Shown one piece after another: positions 51,283-61,700 of a stretch of DNA of 64,000 bases (position 1 is the stretch's first letter; each line of letters opens with the position of its first letter). Both the position numbers and the translations under genes were made by a program. The notes under the pieces are model-generated. The model was not told the origin of the DNA and searched no databases. It saw nothing but the letters and a program-made list of their open reading frames with translations. This DNA comes from Emydura subglobosa (taxonomy: Eukaryota; Chordata; Testudines; Chelidae): positions 19,486,932 to 19,550,931 of the forward strand of contig ML679969.1 in NCBI GenBank assembly GCA_007922225.1. The letters are read 5' to 3'.

Positions 51283-51288
51283 AATAAA
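51283..51288 (+). terminator. Poly(A) signal AATAAA next to the 99-codon frame
   Basis: AATAAA starts seven bases after the TAA stop of the frame at 50977-51276, on the same strand. Confidence 0.45.
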
Positions 51289-51499
51289 GTCAGCTAAGAC
51301 CCTGAAATCCCCTTCCCCCCCATTAAAAAGGCCATTTCAGACGTATCAAGGACATAACTGCTAAGAAGAAAAAAAAACCTCACCAGATGTGCCTTCTTCG
51401 GGATCATTATTGTTGTCCTGTGTGTTGCTGGCCTGCTCTGGGATCAGGAATAGGTCCTGGCTGCCTGGGAGAATGGACACCGTGCTCTCCTGCACCCTA

Positions 51500-51987
51500 C
51501 CCTTCTCCTCCTAGTCCACTGAGTCCTTATCATTCTCCCTGGACTGGGATCCAGCGGATATATTGATGCTGTGTGGTGGCACTGTGGTGGGGTCGCTGCC
51601 AAGAATTGCATGAAGCTCCTCATAGAAGCAGCATGTTTTGGGCGAGGATCCAGAACGGCTGTTAGCTTCCCTAGCTTTTTGATATGCCAATCGTAGCGCC
51701 TTGATCTTCATGCGGCACTGGTGCCCGTCCCTATTGTGCCCCTTCTCCAACATGCCCTGGGATATCTTCCCGTAAATGTCCAAATTTCTTTTGCTGGCTC
51801 TGAGCTGAGCCATAACGGACTCCTCGCCCCACAGACTGATGAAATCCAAGACCTCTGGTCGACTCCGTGCGGGAGTGCATTTGGGCCTTGCAGTTGCCAT
51901 GCTGAGTTCAGCTACAAAGCTCTCTCCACGCTGGCTGCGCAGGAAATGAAAATTCAAATTTTCCAAAGGCTTGAGGGGAGGGGCCAT
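51500..51987 (-). CDS. Harbinger Myb/SANT-like DNA-binding protein, N-terminal exon
   Basis: A 158-codon open - strand frame from 51987 to 51511 carries a Myb/SANT-like domain. The order is RPEVLDFISLWGEESVMAQ, KISQGMLEKGHNRDGHQCRM, KIKALRLAYQKAREANSRSG and TCCFYEELHAILG. This trihelix-type domain is the DNA-binding partner of Harbinger transposases and is related to host MSANTD/ZSCAN20-type proteins. The MATARPK-type start at about residue 30 is an alternative to the first ATG. The first exon may be intact even though the transposase is not. The polyserine/acidic linker and C-terminal exon lie further down the - strand. Confidence 0.75.
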
Positions 51988-52219
51988 TTCCTGTTTGCAT
52001 GGCTATGTAACAGCGGAGAGTGAATGTCCAGAGCGGTCACTACGGGACATTATGGGACATTAACATCGAATTATGTTACACTCTGTCTACACTGATGCGA
52101 AATCGACCTATAAAATTCAAATTACATGCTACACTATGTGCCAGTGTAGTCGCAGGCTTTAGGAGATCGATGTAAGTGATGTTATGTCAACCTCCGTCGC
52201 CAGTGTAGACCAGGCCTCA

Positions 52220-52724
52220 GTTTGCGCCATTCCCTCAATATCAGTTTACCCTTGAGGGTAGATGGAATAATTGCAGCAGGGTTTTGCCTTTCCCTTTTTA
52301 CAAATAGTGACATTTGCGACACACTATCTTGCAGTTGGGCTTTTTGCCAGTCGGCAGCATTGAGCATGGGTAACAGAGATTGGTCCAACACAATATAGTT
52401 CACTGAGGCAGGTGGCATACATTCAGGGGACAGGCCCAGAGCTTCTGTGACACAACCATGAAGAATCTTGTGGGCTTCTTACTCTTGACAACTCCCACTG
52501 CAAAACGCTCTCACTCCATCGGTAGGAATCACAGCAAGTCCGGTGTCTTTTGCTGCCGGGACAACACATCCGCATCTACATTGCTTCTCCCTGATGGGTA
52601 CTGAATGCTGAACTCATAGCTAGCCAAGGCGACCACCCGTCTCTGCCCTGTAGCATCTAGCTTATGACTTGTTAACATGTAAGATTGTTGTCTGTCCGCA
52701 CTTGAAACTGAGCACCATACAAGC
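52220..52724 (-). pseudogene. Gypsy pol fragment: RNase H C-terminus and tether
   Basis: The - strand frame at 52732-52529 contains SHKLDATGQRRVVALASYEF, SIQYPSGRSNVDADVLSR, the end of a Ty3/gypsy RNase H with the conserved tyrosine/DALSR motif. A second frame at 52418-52182 continues toward ILREWRKL. The upstream RNase H half lies beyond the 2.3-kb insertion. Stops and shifts are present. Confidence 0.8.
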
Positions 52725-55040
52725 TGTGACATTGGCCTCTAGGGGAGTCATGCTGAGATAGTTTAAAGAGGACAAACTGCAAAGAATGGGGCAGGCAAAA
52801 CTCTAAATCCTGGTGGTTTTTCTTCTATAAGATATAACAAGCCAGCAACAAACAGCTTCTGATCACCTCACTGGTCATTCAGTAGATAAAACCAGTTTCC
52901 TTAAAACTATCCATCCCTTTCACTAGCACCCAGACAGACATGTCAAATATGATGGGGTGTAAGCATGTGGCCCGGCCCAGTGGGGGTGTTGCCACTTTTC
53001 CTCGGCCCCAGGCTCCAAGGAAGGCCACAGCGCCTTGGTCTACGGCAGGGAAAAGCTAGCGTTCGGTGGGTCTGTAACTCCCAGTCCTCAAGTGGGTGGG
53101 GCTGGTAAGCCATCTATTGCCCCCCTGGCCTTCAGACAGGCAAGGCAGGCAAAGTAGTCTACAGCCCCTGGCCTTCAGGCAGGTGGGGCTGGTAAGCATG
53201 GTATCCTCTGGCAGGCGCATTCAGAGGAGCCAAGCACTCCTGGGGTGGCTAGGGGAAGGGGACGCAGGCCCACCCGACTCCACTGAGTCCCAGTCCAGGG
53301 CCCTATCAGTCAGCAGGGATCCAGCTGCAACACACTGACTAGTTTGAGCATATGCTCAGCCCGACTGTAGTCGGTTGCCCCTGGGCTACTTCCTCCCATC
53401 TTGAACCTGGGTACCTGAAGCCAGGCATCTTCCTCCAACTCTATGGGGTAGATGGCTAGTGGGAGTTCTACTAGTCCCTTATCATCAGCTGGTGGCAGGT
53501 CCGGGACCTCCTCGGGGTCGTCAGCCGAGGGCAACTCCTCCAGGTCACAGGGCCCCTCCAAAACACCAGGATCAGGCAGCTCGAGTGGGTCCCCAGTGAC
53601 GGGCAACTTCTCTAGGTCAGGGCCAGCCTCAGGGGAGGTTTCTCCCATTCAGCTGTCTCTGGTAGCTCTTCCCAGCTACCAGGGCCTGGCACCCCTTCCC
53701 AGTCACAAAGGCCCGACGGCCCGAGACAGTCAGTAGGACTCAGTCCCCCAGGCAGGCCTTGGAGGCTCCGGTCGGTCTGAACTGCCACAAGGCCTGAGTC
53801 AGGCCTAGGCCGCAGCTTTGGGGAAGGCACGTCCTTGTCCAGCAGCAGCTTCCCCCTCACTGAGCTGCTAGGCCAACCTCTTATACCTCCCTGTCCTGGC
53901 CCCACTCTTCTGCTCCCGGGGTATTTGGTTTGTGGGGCCTTGATCTGCCCAGCAGGGGTGTTGCAACTTGTCCTTGGGCCCAGGCTCCAAGGAAGGCCAC
54001 AGCACCTTGCTACATGGGGATTACTGAAAATCTTTATCCATCATATGTAAGAGAGTTCTACCAATCCCAAAGGATCAGACACATTACCAAACAGGTCAGT
54101 GAATAGTTCAGATCTTATCCAAAGACACGCTTAAAACCAATGCTTATTAACTAAACTAATCTTTATTTAAAAAAAGGAAAGAGAGTAATGGTTAAAAGGT
54201 CAGTATACATACACAGATGAAAATAAAACTCTTAGGTCAATTTCAAAGTAGAGATGATAACTGAATTGCAAAGTTCTTAAATTGCAAAGTCTCTGAAATT
54301 ACCCAAACAGCTTGGTGGTCATCAGTCCTTGTTTAGAGCTTCTTTGTTAGAAAATCCAGTCCAGAGAAATGAAGACTAAATAGTCCATGCACAGAGTTTG
54401 TTCAAATTTTCCAATGCGAATTCACAGGGTGATTCCAGGTTGGTGCTGGGATCCCAATCTTGCAATCCAAATGTTCCCTGACAAGCTTGGACAGATTTGA
54501 GATAAAAAGGATCAGTCCATTAAAGTCTTTTATAGTTTCATGTAGGCTGACGGATATCTTCATGACAGCAGGTACCTCCTTGAACAATTAATAGGTTATT
54601 ACTTGTGGTATCAGCTGAAGTATTAGCTCCTATGTCCCGTGCATACTAGTAACTAATTCCATTAGCACAAGGTTAATTACATTAGCACAAGCCATTTACA
54701 ACCATTCATAGGTATTTACTATTTAAACTTCAAAGAGAAATAAAAACAATAGTATTGTTACATTCACGTTCCATCTAAATGTTCATACGTTCCATTTGAA
54801 TTCTTAATTAATAGAACAGCGATGGACAGAAAAGCAGTTTATTTACATTGCTAACCTCTAACAAGATATATGTAAAGAACATCAAATAACTACCAACATA
54901 CACTCGCATATCAAAGCTCTAGTCTACTTGTAAAGAATGACCCTCACTACCATTGTATTTTTCTTTAATATGTCTTTAAAGGTCAGATTTGGGCCATGCA
55001 ACTTGCAAAGTCACTAAGTTTTTTCTTCCCCAGTGTCACA
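52725..55040. mobile_element. 2.3-kb TG...CA insertion (long solo LTR or non-autonomous element)
   Basis: It starts TGTGACATTGG and ends CCAGTGTCACA, an 11-bp imperfect inverted repeat with TG...CA ends. The flanks are caagc at 52720-52724 and caagt at 55041-55045, a 5-bp duplication with one change. Removing it restores the gypsy RNase H reading across KFYDYL and YGAQF. It contains a 63-bp direct repeat at 52975-53037 and 53947-54009, and an AT-rich second half. A 112-codon acidic frame on - at 53648-53310 has no known domain. Confidence 0.7.
52975..54009 (+). repeat. 63-bp direct repeat pair about 0.97 kb apart
   Basis: The 63-bp units at 52975-53037 and 53947-54009 share gcccag, 'aggctccaaggaaggccaca' and 'gcccaggctccaagg'-type words in the same orientation, with a handful of differences. 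Between them lie short repeats of 'ccctggccttcaggcag' and 'gtggggctggtaagc' near 53080-53200. Confidence 0.8.
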
Positions 55041-57010
55041 CAAGTAGTCATAAAACTTCTCAGTGATGGCCCATTTCAAGGCCAAGAACTCCAGCTTGTG
55101 GCTGGGGTAGCGAGTCTCACTGTCAGACAGTCCTTGGTTGGCAAAGGCCACAGGTTTACATTTCCCTTTAACTTCCTGGTATAGGACTGCTCCTAAACAC
55201 TCCAAATTGGCATCTGTATTTAGGATAAATGACTTGCTTGCGTCAGCAAAGACTAGGACTGGAGCATGAGTTAGGCAATAAATGATTTCTTGAAAAACCT
55301 TTCCTGTGTCATCGTTTTCCAAAGGGCTCTAAGGGGCCTTAGCGTCTTAGCAGGAGACCTTAGGGACCTCCCCTTACTCTTGCTCTTAGATTTGTTCTTG
55401 CTGGATGGGTATCTCCTGGTAAAATCATTCAGAGACTTTACGACAGTAGCATAATCCTTCACAAATCTGCAGTAGTAGACGCTAAATCTGAGAAAGGTCT
55501 TGAGTACTCTGTAATTACTTGGGTGTGGCCATTTAGTCAGGGCATCTATTTTATCAGGATCAGTACTCACCTCCTCTTGAGACACAATGTGACCCACGTA
55601 TTTCACCAAGGTTCAGCTGAACTGGCATCAATTGAAAGCTTCAGTCCAATCAGTCAAGCAGTTTAAGAAGTCTTTCTTTATGTTCCTCCAAGCACAATCA
55701 GGTCATTCAAATAAACTAACATTTGCAGTAAGTTCAGGTCTCCCACAGCTTTCTCCGTAAGATGTTGAAACGTGGCAAGTGCTCCAGAAATCCTGTGGGG
55801 CATGTATTCAAACTGATAAAACCCTAATGGGCAGATGAAGGCTGTCTTCTCCTTATCTTCTGCTCCCAGAGGGATCTGGTAGTTTCCACTTTGGAGATCC
55901 AATACTGAGAACCACTGGCTCCCCAGCAAACAGTGTAAGGCATCTTGTGCTCAAGACATGGTGCACTGATCAACTACAGTGTGGCTGTTCAGGGTGCAGC
56001 TGTCGATACACATCCAGATTTTCCTATTATGAACCACCACAATGAGTGAGGCATACAGGCTGTGGGACTCTGTAATGATGCCAGCCGCAATCAGCTCCTG
56101 AAGATAATGTTGCACATCTTCCACCTCAGAGAGATCGATCTTCCTAGATCTAGATCGTGAGTCTAGTAGTCTGATGTTGTGTTCTACTCCTTTTGCACAT
56201 CCCACTCATGCAGTGAGGCTATCTTGGATTGTTCACAAAGCTTTTCCTCAGGTGCTCCTTACACTCCTCAGACAACAGTAAGTCTCCAGAGTCAAACTTG
56301 AAGGATCAATTGCTGCAACTTCAGCTTCACACTGAGGTTCATGATATTTCGAGCTCAAAGAGGTCCGTTATCTTCTGCCCTTCTTTCACAACAACACCAC
56401 AGCTTGTTTCATTAGCAATCAGATAATCACCTTTTCCTGGGGTTCAGCAGGTAAGGTTATGATTCCACTGGGGACCAGCACTCCTTCAGGGAGCCCTCCC
56501 TCAGCTGGCTGCTCTACCGTTGCTAACGTTTCTTTACTGCCTTTTAGGCAGGTACTCATGACAATCATTTCCTTCTCCATTATTGCAGGCACCACTAAGA
56601 AGGTTGGGCCTGCATACCTCAATGCTCCCGTTGCTGAATCAGACATCACTTTTTTAGTGTTCTCAAATTTTCTATAGGCTGCAGCACAGAGTGTATGCAT
56701 CACCAAGGTGTTTAGCTATTGGTCCCCTGCTCGCTGTCTGCAGTAATCAGCAAGTACCTTGAAGTGGCTGCAGTTGGTCACTATCAGCACAGACACATCA
56801 GAGGCTCCTTTAGGGTCAGGACATATTAAGGCAGCGGTGTCCATCTCTTCTATTACCCCAGCAACCTCCTCTGGAAGTTCCAGGTGTGCCATGACATATC
56901 CTTGGCTGGGGTATTCCTCCATGCTGAGGCCACAGAGGCCCAAGTCCTGTCAGTGGCTGTATAGGCAGGTGTCTAAGCATCTTTTGATAAAAGGATTGAA
57001 ATATGCTCGT
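55041..57010 (-). pseudogene. Gypsy pol: reverse transcriptase and RNase H N-terminal part
   Basis: The - strand frames in order are as follows. 56205-55951 has an N-terminal RT piece (DVQHYLQELIAAGIITESHS). 55929-55678 has WFSVLDLQSGNYQIPL, EKTAFICPLGFYQFEYMPH and YLNDLIV. 55609-55271 has VKYVGHIVSQEEVSTDPDKI with a Lys/Ser-rich stretch. 55322-55014 has ADASKSFILNTDANLECLGA, the RNase H start, and ETRYPSHKLEFLALKWAI. The active-site box reads YLND at 55713-55702 instead of YLDD, one catalytic aspartate being lost. Frameshifts separate the pieces. The enzyme would copy element RNA into DNA; this copy is inactive. Confidence 0.9.
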
Positions 57011-57860
57011 CCTGGTGTCAAGCACTGCTTTACAATATGCCCCTTTGATCTTCACAGTGACCTCTGCTCAAGGCCCTATCAGTCCTGGTGGGATTCTGAC
57101 TGCATGGTTCTTTCCAGAGGAACCTTCAAGTCCTATGGGCCCGGGTGGTTCCTTTCCCAAGCCCTTTTGGTAGTTCCTCAACTCTTCCCAACTGGTCCTC
57201 AGCTTTCCATACACAAAGGGGGGGATTTTCCTCATTACAACACTTGGCAACACTGAGTCCACACTGGCCACATTGGTAGCAGAAGAATCACCCTTTCCCC
57301 CTTCGCTCAGGTGGGATGGTGAGTCTAAAGGCGGACTTCTCCATCACTGTAGCCAGAGGCTCCTTATGCCTGATTGTCTTGGCCCAGTCAATGGTACTTT
57401 GTAGCACAGCTATCTGCTCTGTCAGGACCTGCACTTGTTGGACAAGTTCCTCTCCGGTGCTCACCATCAGCACACTGGCAGTTCGTGGGGGTGCTATGCT
57501 GGCTGGCTCAGATGGTTGGGTTTCCCAAAACGCACTGGCGGCCTGCCTTTCTGCCTCCTCTCTGACCTCTTTTATCAGCTAGGAGTAACTTGATGGGCTT
57601 CCCTGTCATCCCCTTAACTGGAGATGAAGTAGATTTGGGTTCTGATATTGAGTTCCTCTTACAAATTGTGCCAATCTGGTCCTATCCATCTCCTCAGCTG
57701 TCACTGCTCCCCTCTTGACAGCTCTCTGAAACAGTTTCTCCAGCCTCTGTATATAAGCTGATACCTTCTGTCCCCTTTGCTGATGGGAATTAAGGAACTT
57801 ATAATAAATGTCCTCAGAGCCTCTGCACTCCAAAAGGTGGGACTGAGGGCCTCTAGGCAG
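57011..57860 (-). pseudogene. Gypsy gag and protease remnant
   Basis: The gag-like frame at 57833-57606 has EDIYYKFLNSHQQRGQKVSA, YIQRLEKLFQRAVKRGAV and RLAQFVRGTQYQN. This fits the capsid of gypsy elements related to PNMA-type gag proteins. A further gag frame lies at 57473-57288. A zinc-knuckle-like CYQCGQCGLSVAKC at about 57284-57240 has leucine where histidine is expected. A protease-type motif reads LDTR at 57022-57011 instead of LDTG. The N-terminal part of gag and the 5' LTR are missing beyond about 57860. Confidence 0.8.
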
Positions 57861-57943
57861 CCCTTCACACTGACGCTGGGTTAGTGAGCATCAGGATGTG
57901 AATCACGTCTAATGCTGGGCCTCTGAGACTATCTACTAAACAT

Positions 57944-58290
57944 GTCTGATCTTGGGCAAAAGTCAGTTCCCCATCTGTAAAATGGGGGTTATACCTTTGT
58001 ATTTCTTGTCTATTCAGACTGCAAGTGCTGGAGCAGGGACTGTCTCACTCTGTGTCTGTGCAACGTCGAGCTCGGTGGAGTCCTGATCTTTGCTGGGGAA
58101 TCTAGGGACTATGGTAATGCAAATAATGAAGTAGTAATAATCACGTCCTCACTCTGTGCCTCAGTTTCTCCATGTGTAAAATCCAAATCCTGTGGAGGAG
58201 AGGAGGGAGTTGGGAATCTAAATGAATTAACGTTTGTAAAATGCTGTTAGATCCTTGATGGAGGGTGCTCTAAATCAGAAGAGTGTCAGT
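57944..58290 (-). repeat. MIR/CORE-SINE sequences, antisense, probably two copies
   Basis: The first has 'cagttccccatctgtaaaat', 'ttcagactgcaagtgctgga' and 'gcagggactgtctcactctg'. The second, from about 58148, has 'ctctgtgcctcagtttctcc', 'tgtaaaatgctgttagatcc' and 'ttgatggagggtgct'. Both are complement-strand MIR-type modules. They mark the end of recognisable gypsy sequence. Confidence 0.75.
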
Positions 58291-59124
58291 ACCACAAGGT
58301 CAGAGATGAAACATCTGTCAGTGGCTCCTATAAAGCCCCATCCTACATGCCAGCCCTGTGAAAAGCCTTGGGAAAGAAAGCTCCCAAGTTTTCCATTGCC
58401 TGGACCAAGTCCTGTTGTAACCCAGGCAACCGAGAACACAGTATCTCTTCCAAATGCATCTGTGTCCTCCCGAACCAGTCACTCGCCCCAGAATCACAAA
58501 CTAGCTAGTGTCCATGGAAAATATGCTGCATGTCAATTCTGCTGTTGCTGCGTGGTATGTAATGACATGGCAGCAGCATCCAGAATTTCTTTTCCTGGGT
58601 AGAGAAGCCACATGGAGAGTTTGGTGAGGAGCCAGTTCCACTGAGCACAGACATATTGCTGCATTTGGTGGATGTGCTGTGAATGTGGCTGGCTGCTCCT
58701 CAGTCAGTGGCGTTTAGCCAATTGCTGTCACCTAGCTGGGGAAAGGGCGCACAGCCCCAGTGTGTTCCTTCCATCTCACTCTTTGAAGGGCCGCCTCCAG
58801 GAGTCGATATCCCAGAGAGTGACCCCCATGGCATGATACCCAACACAGGAGCCGCAGATCAGCACCAACCAAGGCTGGCCCGCGATCCGGTACTGTGGAT
58901 CAGATGTGGTGCGCTTCAGAGGCAGCACACCAATCAGCTGTTCAGCATCCGCAATCAGCTGATGGGCAGTGCTGGGGATCAGCTGTTCCTTGGGCACCAC
59001 TGATCAACTGATCGGGGCCAGCCCTGACTGTGGCCGTGTCCACGCTCCACCTGTTCCCACCTTTGCCATGCTTCTTCCCACCCCTGCTCCACTTCTTCCC
59101 CCTGCCCCAGGAGGGTGCAGGCAG
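58291..59124. other. Unassigned sequence
   Basis: No gene is seen. Words of the type 'atcagctgttc' and 'ctgatcaactgatc' recur at 58930-59020, suggesting a decayed repeat. Confidence 0.3.
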
Positions 59125-59215
59125 ATCTCACAGGTGTAAACACCACAAGGGACCATCCTGATCATCTAAGCTGACCACGGAACACTGCAAGCTGTCATAG
59201 ATCCACAGGATCGGT
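59125..59215 (-). mobile_element. CR1 LINE 3' end fragment, antisense
   Basis: It contains 'caccacaagggaccatcctg' and 'atcatctaagctgaccacgg', typical of antisense CR1 3' ends. Short and diverged. Confidence 0.5.
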
Positions 59216-59335
59216 GCTACAGCTCCTTCTTTGGCATAGTCTCTAGGAGGAACCGTTGAGTGGGCCAGACCCCCATGGGGTCTCCCTCTAGAGCAGGACA
59301 AGTAGCTTCATCGCCTCCTACACTGGACCTCTGGG

Positions 59336-60812
59336 TAGTGCCAGGGTCATTACTGCCCCTCCCTGGCACTTGGGTGCCATTGCACACACATGCACTAGTG
59401 CCAGGGTCACTCATGCCCAGCCTATGAGTGCTATTACACACCCAAACACTACTGCCATGGTCACTTGTGCCCCTCCCTGGTGTTGATTCTGGATACTTTG
59501 TGATCAATGTGAATACCAGTGAGACACAATACGCCCGATTTGCAGATCAATAAGGTTTAATGTGCAAGGTTTTCTATAAATATACTAGTTAGAGATAAAG
59601 CCTAAAATTAACTACAATATATCATACTCACTACGCCTGGAGAGCTAAGCAGTCACTCAGAAGGATATATACAGGAACGGCTTTCTTCAGGGGCCCCGCC
59701 AGGATGTCAGTGGATCCTCTGGTCCAACCGGCAGCACCTCCCACAGAGTCAGGTGTTGATGGAGCACCCCCCTTTGTCTAAGTAATGACTACTTATGCCC
59801 TTCCATAAACAACCTTCACCTAATTATCGCTCTCATTATCATATATGCTAATTACCTACATTGGGTTTCCACCCTTAACTACATTCCATTCTCACCATAA
59901 TAATAGGAGTCGTCAAAACAACATCTGGTGATAGGAGGGGCAGAGTAAAAATATGCCCCTTGGCAATAAAACAGTGTATCCCAGAAGTTCAAGGATAACT
60001 TCTTGTTCCTATCACCGTTATCTGTGTACAGCTGCAAACATACAGTATCTGTATTTTGTCTTGACGTGCTGTGGTATGCAGAAACTGAGACATCTATAAG
60101 GTTATTCAGTAGTCCTATTCATCTCTGCCAACTGGAAGATGTCATGCTACAGGGGTCAGAATAGCCAAGCAAGCAACTGAAGCTATGCTAGACCTGTAGG
60201 ACAATGGTCAAGCAACTCAAATTGTACTGGGCCTCCAACACCTAGCCCCTAGGTACCATTGCACAGTCATGAACTGGTGCCAGGATTGCTCTCACCCAGC
60301 CCCTGGGTGCTGTCGCACACCCATGAACTAGTACCAGGGTCACTCACGCACCTCCCCAGCTCCTGGATGCCATGCACTAGTGCCAGGGTTGCTCAAGCCC
60401 AGCCTTTGATGCCATCGCACACCCGTGCACTATTGCCAGGGTCTCTCATATCCCTCCCTGGCCTCTGGGTGCCATCACACACCCACACACTAGTTTCAGG
60501 GTCACTCATGCACCTCCCAGGCCCCTAGGTGCCATCATACACCATGCACTACTGCCACAGTCATTCACGCTCAGTACCTGGGTGCCATCACACAGCCATG
60601 CAGTAGTGCCAGGGTCTCTCATGCCCCTCCCCATCCTCTGGGTGCCATTGCACATTCATGCAATAGTGCCAGGGTCGCACATATCCAGCTCCTGGTGTCA
60701 TCGCACATCCATGCACTAATGCCAGGGGCACTCACATCCCTCCCCGGACCCTGGGTGCCATCCATACCTGTGCACTAGTGTCAGAGTTGCTCGCACCCCT
60801 CCCAGTGAGAGC
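59336..60812 (+). repeat. Minisatellite of alternating ~60-bp and ~54-bp units
   Basis: At least twelve units start with 'tagtgccagggtcactcatg'-like sequence and end near 'gcacacccatgcac'. By my count the lengths run 60, 54, 60 (after removing the LTR), 54, 49, 53, 60, 59, 54, 60, 53 and 59. The long type has a 'cccctccctggcc' insert and the short type 'cccagc'. The array is split by an LTR at 59481-60240. Confidence 0.9.
59481..60240 (-). mobile_element. Solo LTR (copy B), inverted relative to copy A
   Basis: It starts TGTTGATTCTGGATACTTTG and ends GGGCCTCCAACA, the complement of the element at 26074-26800. The flanks cctgg (59476-59480) and cctag (60241-60245) are a 5-bp duplication with one change. 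It is 760 bp against 727 bp for copy A. It sits inside the minisatellite, and its removal restores a 60-bp unit. Confidence 0.9.
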
Positions 60813-60884
60813 AGTAACAGGGACTCTTTTTTAAAAACATCCCTATTGTCAACAAGAATTAGGAGCAGCACCTACCCACGTCTA

Positions 60885-61700
60885 GGGCAGTACCACTGTG
60901 GAAACAGAGAGAAAAACTCTCAGATAGGTTTGGTTTGGGATACGGGGGGTCGGCAAGACAGTGATGATTCTAGGGGTTTGCTTAACCAATAAACCCTTTA
61001 TTTTATAATAAACAATTCTATCCTTATAATAAACAGTTTCACAGCAAGCAATTGCACGGCAAACAGGGATAGCAAAGGGCAGGAGAACTCCGTGTGCGAG
61101 AGGACAAAATGCACCACCCAAGACTTTAGCGTTTTGTGATCTCTTCAGATCAATGCATGGCTGCCAGCATGTGACACTAGGGTGCCCGGTTTTGGAGTTC
61201 CCCAAAGAGGTTACAAGACAAACACAACAGAAAACAGTTAATCCACACTCACAAACATTATATACAGGTATACTATGCTGGCCAGATTCAGTTGCCGTTT
61301 GCTTTAGATAATGCAGACGGGAGAGAGCCACTGTGAGTGATCAGTTCACAGTGAAGCGGGCTGGGGAAGATGCGTCAGCCCACCGAGCCGACACGACCAA
61401 GAGATACACGGGGTGCCGGGTAGATTCAATTCCTCTCTGCCCTCTGCTAACTTGGTTTGAACTTTTATAGTTTCCCACGGTCAGCAGAGGCTAAGCCCCA
61501 TTGGTTGCTATTTGCTGCATGACCTTCTAAGCTCATGGCTCGTAGTTTAGCCAACCAGCTGCTCCTGATTTCCCGGGCAGGTATGAACCAGCCAACCAGG
61601 TGATTACAATTATCCTGGGCACTTGCAGACCACGTACCAGCAGGTGGGATCACTTCATTTCCTTATAAGGAGACAGGTACATGCGGCTCATGCTGCTGAG
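60885..61700 (-). promoter_or_regulatory. LTR-like region with CCAAT and TATA elements, antisense
   Basis: On the - strand CCAATGG (complement at about 61498-61504) is followed about 25-30 bases later by ctataaaag (complement at about 61465-61474). AATAAA-type signals lie some 460 bases further (complement of 'ctttattttataataaaca' near 60997). This is the U3-R arrangement of a retroviral-type LTR. A 149-codon - strand frame at 61331-60882 lies in the presumed R-U5. Its ends and target duplication could not be found, so it may be a decayed LTR. Confidence 0.5.

Larger units (their letters stand above)
48344..52216 (+). mobile_element. PIF-Harbinger DNA transposon, full length with both ends
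   Basis: The left end is GGGTATGTCTACACT and the complement of the right end is GGCCTGGTCTACACT, which match at most positions. The flanks are TTA at 48341-48343 and TCA at 52217-52219, the first being the expected Harbinger target trinucleotide and the second a probable mutated copy. It contains a transposase on + and a Myb/SANT-like protein gene on -, the usual two-gene layout, plus an extra + strand frame. It interrupts the gypsy pol frame between the WRKL segment (52220 side) and the LHQITVNP segment (48326 side). Confidence 0.9.

Noticed and set aside
46800..57860. The gypsy pol/gag frames considered as a domesticated host gene
   Set aside because: Catalytic residues are lost, frames are broken many times and two large insertions interrupt them, so there is no sign of a preserved product.
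59336..60812. Repeats considered as a CRISPR-like array
   Set aside because: Units are contiguous and similar throughout without unique spacers, and the surrounding DNA is vertebrate. It is a minisatellite.
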